Shown here in pieces: positions 13,861 through 13,922 of a stretch of 13,922 nt of DNA (within the stretch, counting starts at the first letter, position 1; each line of letters begins with the position of its first letter). The notes under the pieces were generated by a model. It worked only from the letters and a program-made list of their open reading frames with translations. It made no database searches and was not told where the DNA came from. A program made the position numbers and the translations under genes. Location: the NCBI GenBank assembly GCA_002342365.1, contig DDPV01000001.1:26408-40329 (forward strand). Direction: 5' to 3'. Origin of the DNA: Burkholderiales bacterium UBA2459. Lineage in GTDB: Bacteria > Pseudomonadota > Gammaproteobacteria > Burkholderiales > Burkholderiaceae_E.

Positions 13861-13922
13861 GATGGGGTGCCGAGATCGTCAAAGGACATATCAAAGTCCA
13901 TGGCGTCAGCGGAAGTATCCTG
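13857..13922 (-). CDS. C-terminal end of an unidentified upstream gene (partial)
   Basis: The last 21 codons of a minus-strand frame run in from the window edge and end in TGA, overlapping the CoA-transferase ATG by the ATGA arrangement. The tail is acidic (AMDFDMSFDDLGTPS at the end) with Asp and Phe/Met alternating. That is too little to identify, and the frame is inferred from composition and the 4-bp overlap. If real, it is translated in the same operon as, and just before, the CoA-transferase. Confidence 0.45.
   Translation of the reverse strand, partial: QDTSADAMDFDMSFDDLGTPS

Overview
The window looks like a chromosomal segment of a betaproteobacterium, most likely Burkholderiales. 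The evidence is a Bug/TctC-type periplasmic binding protein, a GcdH and a DUF3108 protein of the kind common in that order, a glutaminyl-tRNA synthetase of the beta/gamma type, and moderately GC-rich coding sequence. Twelve protein genes are supported (eleven complete, one cut by the window edge). I see no rRNA, tRNA, CRISPR array, insertion sequence, phage gene or attachment site.

Layout. (1) Positions 99-4941 carry four plus-strand genes: a cytosolic gamma-glutamyltransferase-like hydrolase, a beta-hydroxyacid dehydrogenase, an FKBP-type prolyl isomerase and glnS. The last three are closely spaced. (2) Positions 4969-7202 carry a minus-strand pair: a DUF3108 membrane-anchored protein followed by gloC (type II glyoxalase), separated by 2 nt and probably translationally coupled. 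(3) Diverging from that pair at about 7200 is a plus-strand pair: an orphan Bug substrate-binding protein and pdxH. (4) msrA (minus strand) converges on pdxH. (5) After a 269-bp divergent intergenic region come gcdH and a DHA2-type MFS transporter, only 5 nt apart. (6) A CaiB/BaiF CoA-transferase (minus strand) converges on the transporter, and its start overlaps the stop of an unidentified upstream gene that leaves the window.

The content is mostly housekeeping and catabolic: translation, protein folding, PLP supply, repair of oxidised methionine, methylglyoxal detoxification, and acyl-CoA or dicarboxylate metabolism. gcdH, the transporter and the CoA-transferase could form a small glutarate-type acyl-CoA module, but the transferase and transporter substrates are inferred only from position.

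I did not find a convincing new multi-gene system. The most unusual DNA is a tandem array of five 20-bp units (12491-12590). It begins inside the last codons of the transporter, repeats that gene's own stop region, and ends in a hairpin between two convergent genes. Other points of interest are a GGT homologue lacking the classical substrate-binding arginine motif, divergent genes whose annotatable ATGs overlap at a single CATG, and several genes whose best start is not the longest open frame.
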